Origin: Siphonodentalium dalli
Lineage: Eukaryota > Mollusca > Scaphopoda > Gadilida > Siphonodentaliidae
Assembly: GCA_032622095.1 (NCBI GenBank)
Contig: CP136068.1
Location: forward strand, 112,049,546 to 112,113,545
Length of the DNA: 64,000 nt
Reading direction: 5' to 3'
Shown: in pieces, positions 22,713 through 34,810 of the stretch
How positions within the stretch are numbered: position 1 is the stretch's first letter
How the letters are laid out: each line of letters begins with the position of its first letter
The notes under the pieces: generated by a model
The model's database searches: none
What the model saw: only the letters and a program-made list of their open reading frames with translations
What the model was told of the DNA's origin: nothing
Position numbers and translations under genes: made by a program

Positions 22713-24559
22713 TTAGTCATAAATACTACTTCTAGCCTATGGGTTATAGTCAACCAAACTATTTCTAGGTTAGTCACTCTTTCCAGAATAGTAAAGTATA
22801 CTGACTAAATTTACAAATATTAATTGGAATATAAAGAACAGTTAGGTCCCCTGTTAATGTTACCAAATAATTTGTGTTATTAAGTTCAATATAGATGTTA
22901 AACGTTTGATATGTGTTAGAGATTGATGTCAGTGATACAATGAAATATTCACAGCGAATAACCCCATGCATGTAAAAACCATAGGTCTAAACACTGGAAC
23001 TTTTTAAGGAACGTTCTTCTGTAGATTAGTAGGCAACACATTTCAAAAACACCATTTCATAGTGGTAGAATCGAAATTTATAACCATTATTGATTCCTTT
23101 AATGAACATGAATGAAGGGAATATATTCAAATCAATCTACTCATGTTGAATTATTAAAATATGTGTATGGTATATTTAATGTAGCTATCCCATAGATAAT
23201 CAAGCATGTTAAATGTTAATTAATTAGTTTCATTTTTCACATGAACGTTTTGATCTAGCTACAAATTCACATTGATAATATATAAGGAAAAATACTAGAA
23301 CAAGTAGCAACTATTTTTTCTTTATGTTCATTTTCAACCGAATTCGATATTTCAGAAGGGTAGAAAACAATCAAAATGTAGAACCTATATGTCCCTTTAA
23401 TGGAATTTTAAATGTAAAAGCATGATAAAGCAATTAAAACATAATTTAAATTACTTTTTTAGTCAACAAAATTCAAGTTACATGTATATGTCATAGTGCT
23501 TCCAAAAACAATCAAAAGGCGAAAATCCAATGCAACTTTAATTAAATATCTCCATTTAAAGCCAACTTTTTAAAACAATGTTAACGCACACAATTTAACA
23601 ATAAATATTCCAAATGTTTTGCTAAACAAAAATATTCTCCATCTGTTTCGCCCCCAACATCAAAAGTCGTTTTTATTGCCACAATCATCGTTAAAAGACA
23701 ATAAAGGTTTTGTCTTTAATGAATTCATAAATGTAAAAACATTATAAACCATAGGTAAACACTAAGTAAAGCTATTTTTTTTTTCGTCAACACAATTCAA
23801 GCACAAACTTTATATGTCATAGTAATACAATAAAACTATGCAAATTCAATGTCACTTTAATCAATTTAATGCTAACTTTTTAAAACAATGTTGACTGTTA
23901 ACGCACACAATTGATATTCCAAATGTTTTACTAAAAGAAAATATTTTCATAATTATCATATCAAAAGTCGCACAATCAACGTTAAATAAATGTTTTGTTT
24001 TAACATAACAAGAATTAATTTCCCATCAAAGAACAGATAATCCATCAAAGTATAATACTGTTTAGCAAACACAATTTTACCTATGTGAATGTCTCTGTTT
24101 ATATACAGTAAAATATTAATTTATTCAATCTATCTATAGTCCCAGCAAATGATGTCATTCGAGCGATCTTTCTGTAAGTTGAATAATCTACCAACATATA
24201 ACAGGATAGAAATATCTAGCACATAAATGTCGTTATAGTAAGATAATATATTCAATCTATCTATAGTCACAAAACATTGTTGTAAGATATGTCTTCGTCG
24301 AGAATAATTTATTCATATCGAGCCATTCATAAGTTGAAGCTTATCTCTGTACCAGGCGATTAATTTATTCATCGCCACCCCCTCTTAGGTCGCATATACA
24401 AATAAAGTATCACTTACTCGTTAACGAGCCATTCATAAGTCGTATTTATCAATGTACAAAGCGAGTAATTTATACGACCCCTGTCAAGTCATATATTTGC
24501 CACTGAAGTATGTTAAGGTAACATTCCAAAAATAATATACCCTATATAAGTGAGCTAAA

Positions 24560-24606
24560 ATGGCAGATCAAGGCATGGATTTAAAATTGCTAAGCGCCAG
24601 GTAAGT
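24560..24606 (+). other. Possible ATG mini-exon with 5' splice site, left arm
   Basis: ATGGCAGATCAAGG opens a 41-nt frame (MADQGMDLKLLSA plus two bases) that ends in CAG|GTAAGT, a consensus animal 5' splice site at 24601. CTATATAAG lies at 24542-24550. It is so close that it cannot serve the first ATG as a classical TATA box; transcription from it would start near the second ATG. The same arrangement is mirrored in the right arm. No matching downstream exon was identified, so this is a hypothesis. Confidence 0.3.
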
Positions 24607-26288
24607 TTAATTATATTACATGTATGAGTTCAGATAACTTTTCATTTTAATTAATTAGTATCTTGTTAAACCTGTGTTATGTGTAATTTAAAACAACAAA
24701 TCATGCTATTTAAACTCAAGTGTTTATATTTATCGGAGCAAAACAAATATGAGGTTATAGAGGAATTTTGAAGCAGTTGTCTTAAAATAGCACTAAGATT
24801 TATGTATTATTTGGATACAGTACACCATGCTCAACCCAGATGTCTTAAAATTGCACTAAGATGTATTTCATTATTTGCCTACATGACATCATGTTTAACC
24901 CAGATGTCTTAAAAGGGCACTAAGATTTATTTTATAGTTTCGATACCAAACGGGTTTGAATATCAGCGCTAAACATTTGAACCAATGGCTAATTTTACCT
25001 CAGGATTGTTAATAACTAGGTCCTGTTCACATCATATTTCTTAAAAGGGCGCCAATAATTTAACCTAAATATGGTTGATAATTTATATTATAATTAAAGA
25101 GCGTGAATTATCTGTTTGTATGCAACTCTTTCACACCCTCTAGCTGAAAATCTTATTAGATAGGTACCGTTGATATCAAATAACTTAAAAGGAACACTAA
25201 CAATTAATGATATCCCCCAAAAAAGGTTTGATGATATTAATTATATTATCAATAAAGAGCGTATATTAACTGTTCAGGACATATGCATGAACATTGTTGG
25301 ATAAAAAACGCTTATCGCATAAAATGAAAGGTCCAATAATCGTATTTTTACCAATGTGTACCCTAATTAGTTCTATACAAACACATACATCGATGTCATA
25401 ATAAAATAGTTATGTCTTAATCACCAAAGAGCATAATATATATATATCCTTTATTGCCTCCACTATCGGATAGTTAAATTTAAATAACATAGTTACAAAC
25501 AAATCTAATACAAAAATGACAGTGGAATATATGTACATTTAAAGAATATGACAACACAATATAAAGCGAGATTACGCACACAGTTGCACACACACTGAGT
25601 CTCATGCACATGCAACCACCCAGCCGCGCACATGCGTACACCCTTGTTTGTATTACATACGTTGTGGGGACATTTCTTTAGAAATGCAAACAATACCGTA
25701 GTTGTGAGGACTCCCGTTATTTCTTAAATATATCCAAACTCGGAGGGTACCTTTAACGAAACAACGGCAATCTTTGTAACGCGTGCGTAGTATCATTTCC
25801 GCCTAGTGCGGACGAAAAAATATCAAAAATTCAAAACATACAAATTTCCGTCGGCTTAAGGGAAAAAATTGTTAACATTGTGAGGACATTGTTTTACTAT
25901 ATGACTGTCTTCACAGCGTTGGTTTGCACACGCACGTAAACACGTCCAGACACGCCTAGGCTTAGACGATTTTATAGACAAATATGCACGCGAAAGAGAC
26001 ATATATACACACAGACAGGCAGACAGTCACATAAATATCTAGACAGACATGCATGCTAACAGATAAACATGCAGACAGGAAGAAACGCGGCTGACAGGCA
26101 TGCATATGCAAGCTGACCGACAGGTACTACAAGTAAGTTTCGGCAAAGATATAATCAGACACACGCGCACTCTCTCACCTAGCATTCAGTCGCCCACGAA
26201 CTCACCTACCCCCACACGCCCAACGGCATACGCACCCTCATTTAAAGACCCACACCCATGAACACGACCTCACACAGCATCAGTGTAT

Positions 26289-27379
26289 ATATATGAGGGT
26301 ATCACCCCCCCCCCCCCTTTCGGTACGCGGGATTCAGGGTGTTTTGAAGCCGTGCGCGGGATTCATACCCCCGAATTAACTGGTATTCGGGTTCAAGCAA
26401 AACTTCTTGGACGCAGGTTTTGATGGCGCAAAGTAATATTTTGTGCTAGTTATCTGTGTGAATGGGTGGGTATAATAGCTTCTTGGGCATATTCGACCAC
26501 CGTGCCATCATAAACATGCTAAAAATGCTTGACGCCAGTCTAGATGCTAGGATTTTGCGATTTTCTTGTTCAGATTACAAAATTTTCGCACACCGGGCCG
26601 AACCATGGTCGGCCCGGTGTGTCATTGTCTCTCCCCTGTGGCCAATACAAAAATGCTAATAAGTTTAACAATATTTTACTACATTTGGTCAAACTTGTGG
26701 TCATCAGTTGGAGAATTTTCCAACCTGAAGGGGAGTATGAGGTTTGAAATTTCCAACACTATAGGAAAGCTTTAGTTGAGGCCAGTCTGGATGCTAGGAT
26801 TTGCGATTTTCTTATTCAAATTTCAAAATGTTCTCACACCGGCCGAACAACGATGGTCAGCTCGGTGTGTCGTGGTCTCTTGTCCGTAGCCGTGTGCATG
26901 TGTTATATATGATGTGTATGGAGTTAGACCACTAGATGTTAGGATTTATGCAATGTTTCAGGTTAAAATATCTGAATTTTCTCATACCGGGAATATAGAA
27001 TCATGGTTTATGAAGATATAGGATATTAGGCCTAAACACTGAGGTGCAAGGAGGGGGGGGGGGGGGGTGCAAATGGAATTATGCATAACTTGTGTTCGGT
27101 CTGATTCTGACTCAATGAGGGGGGTGCAGTGTGAATTTCCCAAGGTGGACACCCCCCAACGGAAACCCTCTAGCCTGGTCATAAAGTATCATTAATGGTA
27201 TCATAACGGCCGCATAACGCGACCGGCATCATAATGTGTCTATGTAACTTCTATGTATTATTTCTTAACATGTATTCAGGATTCACCCCCCAAAATTAAC
27301 TCGTATTCAGGATTCACCCCCCAAAATTAACTCGTATTCAGGATTCAGGGGGGAGGGGGGGGGTGATACCCTCATATAT
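26289..27379. mobile_element. Nested 1.1-kb DNA element with ATATATGAGGGTATCACC ends
   Basis: ATATATGAGGGTATCACC plus a C run opens the segment and its reverse complement closes it, giving TIRs of at least 22 bp. Inside are a 33-bp near-perfect palindrome at 26589-26621 (CACACCGGGCCGA arm) and a decayed second copy at 26837-26871, each within a longer duplicated block. Near the right end are tandem units of about 32 bp with ATTCAGGATTCACCCCCC. A related GATTCAGGGTGTTTT lies near the left end. There is no coding sequence. The target duplication cannot be told apart from the AT dinucleotides (TA is possible). Confidence 0.6.
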
Positions 27380-27899
27380 GCAACATTATGTCAAATGAAC
27401 TCGTCAAGGTGACGTCATACACAAATCCGATCAACTCACATGGAAACCGTTAGACATTGAGCCACCATTATAGACATCTGTAACTCAATGACTAAGAGTT
27501 TTATACCGGACCGTTGATACCGTCAAAGGAACCAAGGTGTCAATGGGATAAGAAACTGTACAATAGCGTTTATTGGACAACAAATTGAATCAATGTGTCA
27601 ATGTGAAAAGAATTTGCTCACGGAGTCCAAAGGCGGTAATTGCCGAGTGTTGTATACGGAAACGTCGAACTCCGGAATCAGGTTGAGGCCGAATATTGAA
27701 AAATCGACGACCATGGGAATAACCAAAAGTGCCTGATCACGAACACGTTGCTGCAACATTATCATTTTAGATACAATAACGAGAGGGCGCCTTTGACTGT
27801 ATGGACAGGCGATACATTGAATACACTCGAGTGCTAGCATACCCCCACCGTGGCAAATTCAACCCGCATTATCCGTAAACCCAACAAAAAAGATTTTTA

Positions 27900-28276
27900 A
27901 CTTTAAAGAAAAATTCGGACTAATAATATCGATATGGTGTCACAAGAAGCTTGTACAGAAAATATTATTCAAATTGGTTCATATTTGTTAAAGTTATTAA
28001 GTCGGACAGAATTTCTAAATCAAAATAAGTCGAAAATGAAGTGTAATATTACGAAAAACAGTCGGACCGAACCGCAATTAGCATCATGCGGAGACGCAGT
28101 CCTAAGGAGATTGCATACAATTTTTTTTTGAAATCGGTTCATAGTTGTTCGAGTTATGGGGTGGGACGGACGGACGGACGGACATACAGACGGACGCACG
28201 GATGGAGAAAGCGTGACGGACGGACGCAGTAAATCCAGTATACCCCCCATTTTCTTCGAAAGTGGGGGTATAATGA
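27900..28276. repeat. CGGA-repeat module with terminal hairpin
   Basis: Two diverged blocks (TCAAATTGGTTCATATTTGT at 27969 and AAATCGGTTCATAGTTGTTC at 28131) are followed by a GGAC tetranucleotide array (28164-28225). A hairpin at 28239-28273 follows, with arms TATACCCCCCATTTTC and GAAAGTGGGGGTATA. From memory this combination is common in dispersed repeats of marine invertebrates. The repetitive frame on the minus strand (RPSVRPSV) is a product of the tetranucleotide array and not a gene. Confidence 0.55.
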
Positions 28277-28347
28277 CAGTGTACTAAAGTCATCTTTAAA
28301 CATGCAAGCTAAAAAACAATAATCATAGTTTTACAAGTTTTTTGCTG

Positions 28348-31300
28348 TAAATTATGTCCTCATATTTGTCTACACGTTGTGGCTAAGCACATCATGTATG
28401 CATTGTTTTTCAGTATATTTACATTTATCTAGCAAAACGGTGTAATTTCTACATATTAACATTCCATTTCAACAATAGTTTTATTTTTGAAACTTTAGGT
28501 TAACAGTTTTGTTTACATAACAACTCGCATAATTTAATAAATAAAAATAACACTTACCTGATTATAGCAAATAATTCCCCCTATTCATAATGCAAACACG
28601 AGTTTAAAAAAACATGCTGGTGAATCAACATACCTCTCCCCTTCAGCGGTAGAAATCAATGTAATAACACTCGCATGTTATTGCGACTATCAGTCCGATT
28701 TGCAATGGTTGAGCAATTTCTCCTTCTTTTTCGTCAAACCATCTAAAGGATAAACAGCCCTCAATAGCACGATAGACGTCATGGCCGAACACAATTTAGC
28801 ATCAGATGTAAACATGCTCGGACATTCATATAGAAACAACGCCCTGTCGTCCGTTTTAAACTTAAAATTGATGCAGGGTGAAGTGCCAGGCGCTAAATTT
28901 CAACAAGCAGTGAATGGCCATTATATATCGGAATAATTTACCAGATGTTAGGTATACAACAGAACGCATGTGTCTGCATTTGGACACACGCATAAAACTC
29001 ATCAGTCGGCGCGCTATTGAGATTTGAACATTTAGAGTAATTATTTTTCACGCATTTCGGTATAGAGCTCTACGATGACACAGAAAGCGAATATAAAACG
29101 AGCAATAGGTACGTTCACTGCTATGCCTATCAATAGTATGCAAGTATCTCGCAGAATAAATCAAACAATAATATTAAGCCAATGTGTTAGTTGCACCTTT
29201 ACATCTGGAATTGCTCATGTCGTTAGACTAGGTTAATGTGTATTGTATATGCATGTTCCCGTTCATTATCTGCACATTTTTAAATCGGCACGGGAATCTA
29301 CATAAAAAAAAAAAATGAACGCACATTGTCATTTTAATAGTTACATCATACATCTTATCACTGGAAAAAATTAAATATATGCTCTAAATCTGTTGGCAGG
29401 GCTATCTCAATATACAACATCACCTGTATTTAATGTTTCTAATATGTAAATTATATGCCAAATTATCATACAATTTGTCATTACAAAAAAATATGTTTTC
29501 AAGATGGCGTCCAATATGGCTATTCAGAAATGTGAGCTTCAAAATATATCTGATAAATTGTGCACATTAGCTGTGAACTGTTGCTGTGATCATATATCAT
29601 ACAACTGGATGTATTAGCGTTTATGGCGTATTACCCATGCTGACCCCATTATAAAATGGCTGCCAAAATGGCCACCGTTTACTCTAAAACACAGAGCTTA
29701 AAATGTTATGGTATTTTACAAAGGCACATATGCATCATTTAGAAAGCTGATTTTGATTAATTATACTATATGCACAAGGGTTTCTTCAAAGAGTTGATCT
29801 TAATTGTAATTTCGAGAATGAATTAAGTCAATCCGGGTATCTGCGAAATTCATAATATTGGGTTCATCTTATCGCAGTTTTAAAAAACCAACAAAACCAT
29901 AAGAAACTGTTCATTATGCATCATAGAACAAGTTATGGGAGGGCTATCTCATTGTAAAACATGTACATGTAAGTATTTATATGATTGCAATACTGAATAG
30001 TGAATTTTGTAAATAAAGTTGTCAAATGCTATCCTATAATAGAATATAAACTCCCAATATCAAAGTATTAAAAAAATCGAAAAAATAGTCACAGAGCCGC
30101 CCCGTGAACGTATTCTGGTAGACTCCCCCCATTACACACCCCATACACAATTTTACTTTGTTTTAAATGGTTTAAACTGAATTGTGTGGAATAACAGCAT
30201 TTTAATATCATTTAAGTCGATGGTATGTTTGATCTAGAACAAATTGCTTACACAATACTTTCTTAAAAGCTGTTCAAACAAACTTTTTCCTAATTGTCGA
30301 TTATTTTGCTAGGTTCGTAGTATGATCATATGGAGCTAGACGGAGTGAAAGAGTAGTATGATCATACAGGCTCTGTCTAAGATACAATGAATAATACACA
30401 TGCTCTGTCTAAGATACAATGAATAATACACAGGCTCTGTCTAACGAAATTAGTAAGAACGCTATTTCTGTAGTGGGTATGTGCCATAACACCTAAGGGG
30501 GGAATATGTAAATTCTGCTATAATTCACTAAATACTATGTTTTCAAGATGGCGTCCAATATGACAATTGAGAACTGTGAGCTTCAAAATATATCTGATAA
30601 ACTGTACGCCTTAGTTTAGCTAATATGGTCACATAATTATGCTCTTGACTGTCTTCGCGTTGATAACGTAATAGCCACACTGACGCCATTATAAAACGGC
30701 CAACATTTACTTCAAAATAGACAGCTTCAGAGAAATGTTCGGTATTTTACAAAATAAAACAGCGTGATATTTTGTCTTTCCTCTCGAAATGTATGAACAA
30801 AATAAGAGATTATATACATTACAAACAACATAAATGTAGTCAGTTGATGACCACTATAACCAAAAAACTATTTGATTACTGCCAATACAGTGTCAGAATT
30901 GAAAAATAAATGGTAAATGTGTATCATATCATGCATAAATATCATTAACACTATAATATCGCATTGAACATTCACTTTATTTATTTGTGTTATACTGACC
31001 TTTCTCGACTGGTGGAATAAGCAAGCTATCAGTTAATTCATATACTGGGCTGTGCCTATCGTTGCTATCACTAGTGTACCAGCTGTTCGCATAAACTTTA
31101 GATAAGATGGCATCCAAGCTGGTCTCTGTTTTCTTTGCTAATATGCACTAAGTTGTTTTATATGTCGCTGAGACGTATCACAAAATGTAATAAGTTAAGA
31201 ATTGAGCCATAGTCAGACAAAATAATGAATACTCTCACTGAAAAAGGGCAGCTAATTGGCATCTCGGAAATGAGATATGGCAAACATTGAATTGCTTCAG

Positions 31301-31359
31301 CTCATAGTTTCAATTAAACCTTTGTTGCGCGGGTCTTCTGCTAATAATTAGCAGTTAGT
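28348..31359. other. Central loop of the palindromic element
   Basis: About 3.0 kb without mirror copy. It holds a direct repeat of about 230 bp (29497-29730 and 30537-30755, both opening TTTTCAAGATGGCGTCCAAT), a 32-bp tandem triplet at 30369-30444 (GCTCTGTCTAAGATACAATG), and related GGGCTATCTCA blocks at 29400 and 29942. An ATG frame of 51 codons at 28781-28936 (starting MAEHNLASDV) is unassigned. No transposition or replication protein was recognised. Confidence 0.6.
28781..28936 (+). CDS. Unassigned 51-codon frame in the loop
   Basis: It starts at ATG in GACGTCATGG and ends in TAA, with the product opening MAEHNLASDVNMLGHSYR and ending GHYISE. Its composition looks more protein-like than the neighbouring frames (few rare residues, mixed polar and hydrophobic). 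There is no known motif, signal or transmembrane segment. It could be chance or one exon of a spliced transcript from the mirrored mini-exons. Evidence is weak. Confidence 0.2.
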   Translation: MAEHNLASDVNMLGHSYRNNALSSVLNLKLMQGEVPGAKFQQAVNGHYISE

Positions 31360-32336
31360 CAGCAAAAAACTTGTAAAACTATGATTATTGTTTTTTAGGT
31401 TGTATGTTTAAAGATGACATCAGTACACTCTCATTGATGCAATGTTAATTTGGATACTGTAATATATTATCTAAACATTTGTGTGGAATAGTGTAATATT
31501 ACCGACTTATTATGCTCTTTGGTGATTAAGACATAACAATTTTATTATGACATCGATTTATGTGTTTGTATATAACTCATTAGGGTACACATTGGTGAAA
31601 ATATGATTATTGAACCTTTCATTTTATGCGATCAGCGTTTTTTATCCAACAATGTTCATGCATATGTGATGAACAGTTAATATACGCTCTTTATTGATAA
31701 TATAATTAATATCATCAAACCTTTTTTGGGGGATATCATTAATTGTTAGTGTGCCTTTTAGGTTATTTGATATCAACGGTACCTATCTAATAAGATTTTC
31801 AGCTAGAGGGATTGAAAGAGTTGCATACAAACATAATACACGCTCTTTAATCAAAATATAAATTATCAACCATATTTAGGTTAAATTATTAGCGCCCTTT
31901 TAAGAAATATGATTTGAATAGGACCTATTTATAAACAATCCTGAGGTAAAATTAGCCATTGGTTCAAATGTTTAGCGCTGATATTCAAACCCATTTGGTA
32001 TCGAAACTATAAAATAAATCTTAGTGCCCTTTTAAGACATCTGGGTTAAACATGATGTCATGTATACAAACAATCGAATAAAACTTAGTGCAATTTAAGA
32101 CATCTGGGTTGCACATGGTGTACTGTATCCAAATAATACATAAATCTTAGTGCTCTTTTAAGACAACTGCTTCAAAATTCCTCTATAACCTCATATTTGT
32201 TTTGCTCCGATAAATATACAAACTTGAGTTTAAATAGCATAATTAATTGTTTTAAATTACACAGAACACAAGTCGAACAAGATACTAATTAATTAAAATG
32301 AAAAGTTGTCTGAACACATACATGTAATATAATTAA

Positions 32337-32383
32337 ACTTACCTGGCGCTTAGCAATTTTAAATCCATGCCTTGATCTGCCAT
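32337..32383 (-). other. Possible ATG mini-exon with 5' splice site, right arm
   Basis: Mirror image of 24560-24606. The 41-nt exon and the GTAAGT donor are unchanged, although bases just outside differ between the arms. It faces into the loop, as the left copy does. Confidence 0.3.
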
Positions 32384-34220
32384 TTTAGCTCACTTATATA
32401 GGGTATATTATTATTGGAATGTTACCTTAACATACTTCAGTGGCAAATATATGACTTGACAGGGGTCGTATAAATTACTCACTTTGTACAGTGATAAATA
32501 CGACTTATGAATGGCTCGTTAACGAATAAGTGATACTTTATTTGTAATGTGACCTAAGAGGGGGTGGCGATGAATAAATTAATCGACCTGTACAAAGATA
32601 AGCTTCAACTTATGAATGGTTCGATATGAATAAATTATTCTCGACGAAGACATATCTTACAACATCATGTTTTCTGACTATAGATAGATTGAATATATTA
32701 TCTTTAGTATAACGACATTTATGTGCTAGATATTTCTATCGTGTTGTATGTTGGTAGATTATTCGACTTACAGAAAGATCGCTCGAATGACATCATTTGC
32801 TGGGACTATAGATAGATTGAATAAATTAATATTTTACTGTATATAAACAGAGACATTCACATAGGTAAAATTGTGTTTGCTACACAGTATTATACTTCGA
32901 TGGATTATCTGTTCTATGATGGGTAAGTAACTCTTTTTATGTTAAAACAAAACATTTATTTAATGTTGATTGTGCGACTTTTGATATGATAATTATGAAA
33001 ATATTTTCTGTTAGTAAAACATTTGGAATATCAATTGTGTGCGTTAACAGTCAACATTGTTTTAAAAAGTTAGCTTTAAATTGATTAAAGTGACATTGAA
33101 TTTTCATAGTTTTATTGTTTTACTATGACATATAAAGTTTGTGCTTGCATTGTGTTGACGAAAAAAAATAGCTTTACTTAGAGTTTACCTATGGTTTATA
33201 ATGTTTTTACATCTACGAATTCATTAAAGACAAAACATTTATTGTCTTTTAACGATGATTATGGCAATCAAAAACGACTTTTGATGTTGGGAGCGAAACA
33301 GATGGAGAATTGTTTTTTTTATCAAAACATCTGGAATATTTATTGTTAAATTGTGTGCGCTAACATTGAACATTGTTTTAAAAAGTTGGCTTTAAATTGA
33401 GATGTTTAATTAAAGTGGCATTGGATTTTCATATTTTTGATTGTTTTTGGAAGCGCTATGACATATAACTTGAATTTTGTTGACTAAAAAAGTTATTTAA
33501 ATTATGTTTTAATTGCTTTATCATGCTTTATACATTTAAAATTCCATTAAAGGGACATATAGGTTCTACATTTTGATTGTTTTCTACCCTTCTGAAATAT
33601 CGAATTCGGTTGAAAATGAACATAAAGAAAAAATAGTTGCTACTTGTTCTAGTATTTTTCCTTATATATTATCAATATTATCAACGTTCATGTGAAAAAT
33701 TAAACTAATTAATTAACATTTAACATGCTTGATTATCTATGGGATAGCTACATTAAATATACCATACACATATTTTAATATTTCAACATGAGTCGATTGA
33801 TTTGAATATATTCCCTTCATTCATGTTCATTAAAGGAACCAATAATGGTTATACATTTCGATTTCTACCACTATGAAATGATGTTTTTGAAATGTGTTGC
33901 CTACTAATCTACAGAAGAACGTTCCTTAAAAAGTTCCAGTGTTTAGACCTATGGTTTTTACATGCATGGGGTTATTCGCTGTGAATATTTCATTGTATCA
34001 CTGACATCAATCTCTAACACATATCAAACGTTTAACATCTATATTGAACTTAATAACACAAATTATTTGGTAACATTAACAGGGGACCTAACTGTTCTTT
34101 ATATTCCAATTAATATTTGTAAATTTAGTCAGTATACTTTACTATTCTGGAAAGAGTGACTAACCTAGAAATAGTTTGGTTGACTATAACCCATAGGCTA
34201 GAAGTAGTATTTATGACTAA

Positions 34221-34337
34221 CTAGAAATAGTTAGTCTTACTTTAAACCTGCATAAATTTAGACAGAAACGAGTTAGATGTTACGAATGTGACGGGGATCA
34301 ATTAAGACCTGATTGTCCATATCTTAAAAAAGATTGA
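34221..34337 (+). other. 38-codon zinc-knuckle-like open frame, right arm copy
   Basis: It has the same 117 bases as 22596-22712 and contains RVRCYEC and RPDCPYLKK. It points outward, toward the right end of the element. Confidence 0.4.
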
Positions 34338-34810
34338 TTCGATTATGTTATGATTTTATATTATATTTATTGTTAAAGGGACTATTAATTGATTCGATTA
34401 TATATCATTTATTTATGCTTGTATCATTTATATTATATTTATTGTATCATGTATCCATTAAAGGAACTATGTGTTGGGTTCCACATTTCGATTTCTATAA
34501 GACTCTGTAATATCGAGTTTTTTTAGATTGAATCGTGTTGCTTATTAATCTACAGAAGAAAGAAGAAAGTTCCAAAGTTCCAGTGTTTAGACCTGTGGTT
34601 TTTACATGCATGGGTTTATTCGCTTTGAATATCACATCATTATCATCCAATACTAACATACTATACCTTAAAATAGTTACTAAACTAGAAATAGTTAGCC
34701 TGACTATAGCGCATGCCCAGAAATAGTTACTAACCTAGAAATAGTTTGTCTTACAAGAACTTCACTTCAGTACATCACAGTAATCCTCGCCTCTATACAC
34801 TACTGATATG

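Larger units (their letters stand above)
22041..25439 (+). repeat. Left arm of the palindromic element
   Basis: This is the reverse complement of 31505-34804. It has internal repeats of its own. A subterminal array at about 22100-22270 is built on CTAACTATTTCTAG and GGTTAGTAACTATTTCT, and the same motif recurs at 22690-22790. Two diverged units of about 300 bp lie at 23400-23640 and 23700-23940 (both with TTTTTAAAACAATGTT and ACGCACACAATT). Three units of about 63 bp lie at 24777-24935 (GTCTTAAAA, GCACTAAGAT). Apart from the small items listed separately it shows no coding sequence. Confidence 0.85.
25440..28277. mobile_element. 2.8-kb insertion present only in the left arm
   Basis: At AAAGAGCATAATA the left arm leaves the alignment with the right arm and rejoins it at GTGTACT (28278 onward). 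The right arm has only about 76 bp there (31429-31504). The insertion is composite: an ACAC/CAGA-rich stretch at about 25570-26250, a nested element at 26289-27379, and a CGGA-repeat module ending in a hairpin at 28239-28273. No gene was recognised. Whether it replaced or was added to the 76 bp is unclear. Confidence 0.65.
22041..34804. mobile_element. 12.76-kb palindromic element with about 3.4-kb inverted arms and 6-bp target duplication
   Basis: The left end AGTAGTGTATAGAGGCGAG is mirrored at the right end (CTCGCCTCTATACACTACT, ending at 34804). GATATG flanks both sides (22035-22040 and 34805-34810), which looks like a 6-bp target duplication. The arms are 22041-25439 plus 28278-28347 on the left and 31360-34804 on the right. 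They are highly similar: a 65-codon frame at 22774-22971 (-) and 33962-34159 (+) is identical. The loop is 28348-31359. No long ORF, polymerase, integrase or transposase is visible. Large TIRs, AG start, a short tandem repeat at the tip (AGTAGT) and a 6-bp duplication resemble Maverick/Polinton ends. Foldback or other 6-bp-duplicating DNA transposons are alternatives. Confidence 0.8.
31360..34804 (-). repeat. Right arm of the palindromic element
   Basis: This is the reverse complement of the left arm, lacking the 2.8-kb insertion. Its subterminal array (about 34670-34765) is shorter than the left one: it has one set of GTTACTAA/CTAGAAATAG units where the left has an expanded set. Single-base differences and small indels are scattered at a low level, and some blocks are identical. 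Confidence 0.85.

Noticed and set aside
25570-26250. CA- and CAGA-rich stretch as a coding region
   Set aside because: Low-complexity simple-sequence drift without a sustained frame.
28020-28293. Minus-strand frame rich in RPSV repeats
   Set aside because: It is the GGAC tetranucleotide array translated; no conserved coding signal.
22206-34726. Repeated 60-65 residue frames in the palindrome arms
   Set aside because: Their repetition follows from the inverted arms; composition and lack of motifs argue against genes.
22041-34804. Palindrome as a pure assembly artefact
   Set aside because: The arms differ by substitutions, indels and a 2.8-kb insertion, and a 6-bp target duplication flanks the ends; a fold-back artefact would give identical arms. 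Long reads would still settle it.
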